From Desulfofundulus thermosubterraneus DSM 16057 (lineage in GTDB: Bacteria > Bacillota > Desulfotomaculia > Desulfotomaculales > Desulfovirgulaceae), in the NCBI RefSeq assembly GCF_900142025.1, contig NZ_FQZM01000014.1, positions 19,910 to 83,909 of the forward strand: a stretch of 64,000 nucleotides of DNA. Direction: 5' to 3'. Below the pieces are notes generated by a model. That model had not been told where the DNA came from, searched no databases, and saw nothing but the letters and a program-made list of their open reading frames with translations. Each line of letters opens with the position of its first letter. Within the stretch, counting starts at the first letter, position 1. This document shows, one piece after another, positions 63,683 through 64,000 of the stretch. Made by a program: the position numbers and the translations under genes.

Positions 63683-63704
63683 AAGCCGCCCTTGGCGGCT
63701 TTTT
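63683..63704 (+). terminator. Intrinsic terminator used as intron insertion site
   Basis: AGCCGCC (63684-63690) pairs with GGCGGCT (63694-63700), followed by TTTTT. The group II intron starts 4 bases later. The 138 bases between the last gene and this hairpin hold no gene. Confidence 0.85.
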
Positions 63705-63707
63705 CTC

Positions 63708-64000
<293 letters not shown>

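Overview
The window looks like chromosome of a spore-forming, anaerobic, probably thermophilic Gram-positive bacterium of the Desulfotomaculum / Desulfofundulus / Pelotomaculum type. This is inferred from gene content and order: spoVR, splB, a GerPC-like gene, the Firmicutes block dprA-topA-trmFO-xerC-hslVU-codY, an NAD(P)H-type [FeFe] hydrogenase, a class V fructose-1,6-bisphosphatase, and many GTG/TTG starts. No taxonomic search was possible.

Layout. 1-2367: end of a conjugation-type region (TraG/VirD4 partial at its 5' side) that abuts a prkA gene cut off in mid-domain. 3656-7126: rmlACDB operon for dTDP-L-rhamnose. 7210-20461: a signalling island rich in cyclic-di-GMP functions. It holds a c-di-GMP-I riboswitch in front of an HD-GYP gene, a KaiC-like double ATPase operon ending in a PocR-GAF-GGDEF cyclase, a GAF-HD-GYP gene, and a stressosome operon (rsbR-S-T-X) that ends in a diguanylate cyclase and lies behind a diverged GEMM-like RNA. 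A split feoB/feoA locus and a small regulated gene sit inside it. 20604-27620: spore and DNA-repair genes (spoVR, splB, ku, separate LigD ligase and polymerase proteins, tiny tandem hydrophobic peptides, hsp20, gerPC). 27764-36459: dprA to codY housekeeping block. 36523-53403: metabolism, with a Crp-type regulator, GH15 glucoamylase, [FeFe] hydrogenase, FapA-like protein, cobalamin riboswitch plus cobT, FBPase V, a LarA-like protein with two Gate-domain membrane proteins, a flavin-reductase gene killed by one stop codon, and a QueG-like Fe-S protein.

53404-64000 is a mobile region. It opens with a serine-recombinase C-terminal remnant overlapping the 3' end of a tmRNA-like gene (attachment site), then a LexA-box-controlled recA, an AT-rich XRE / ImmA-IrrE / PIN cassette, a phage-type ImmA / repressor / Cro switch with clear operators, and a rightward run of small genes of unknown function. 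Two 195-bp direct repeats bracket one of these genes. The window ends in the 5' part of a group IIC intron placed just behind a terminator; a 3' fragment of a similar intron lies between cobT and fbp.

How the parts work together: the central island can make, degrade and sense c-di-GMP, and joins it to a stress-sensing scaffold and a KaiC-like ATPase. The spore region pairs UV repair (SplB) with end joining (Ku plus two LigD parts), which fits repair at germination. The least explained parts are the GEMM-like RNA with an altered core before the stressosome, the KaiC operon, the 195-bp repeats with nested TTGACCAC boxes, and the block of unknown mobile genes.
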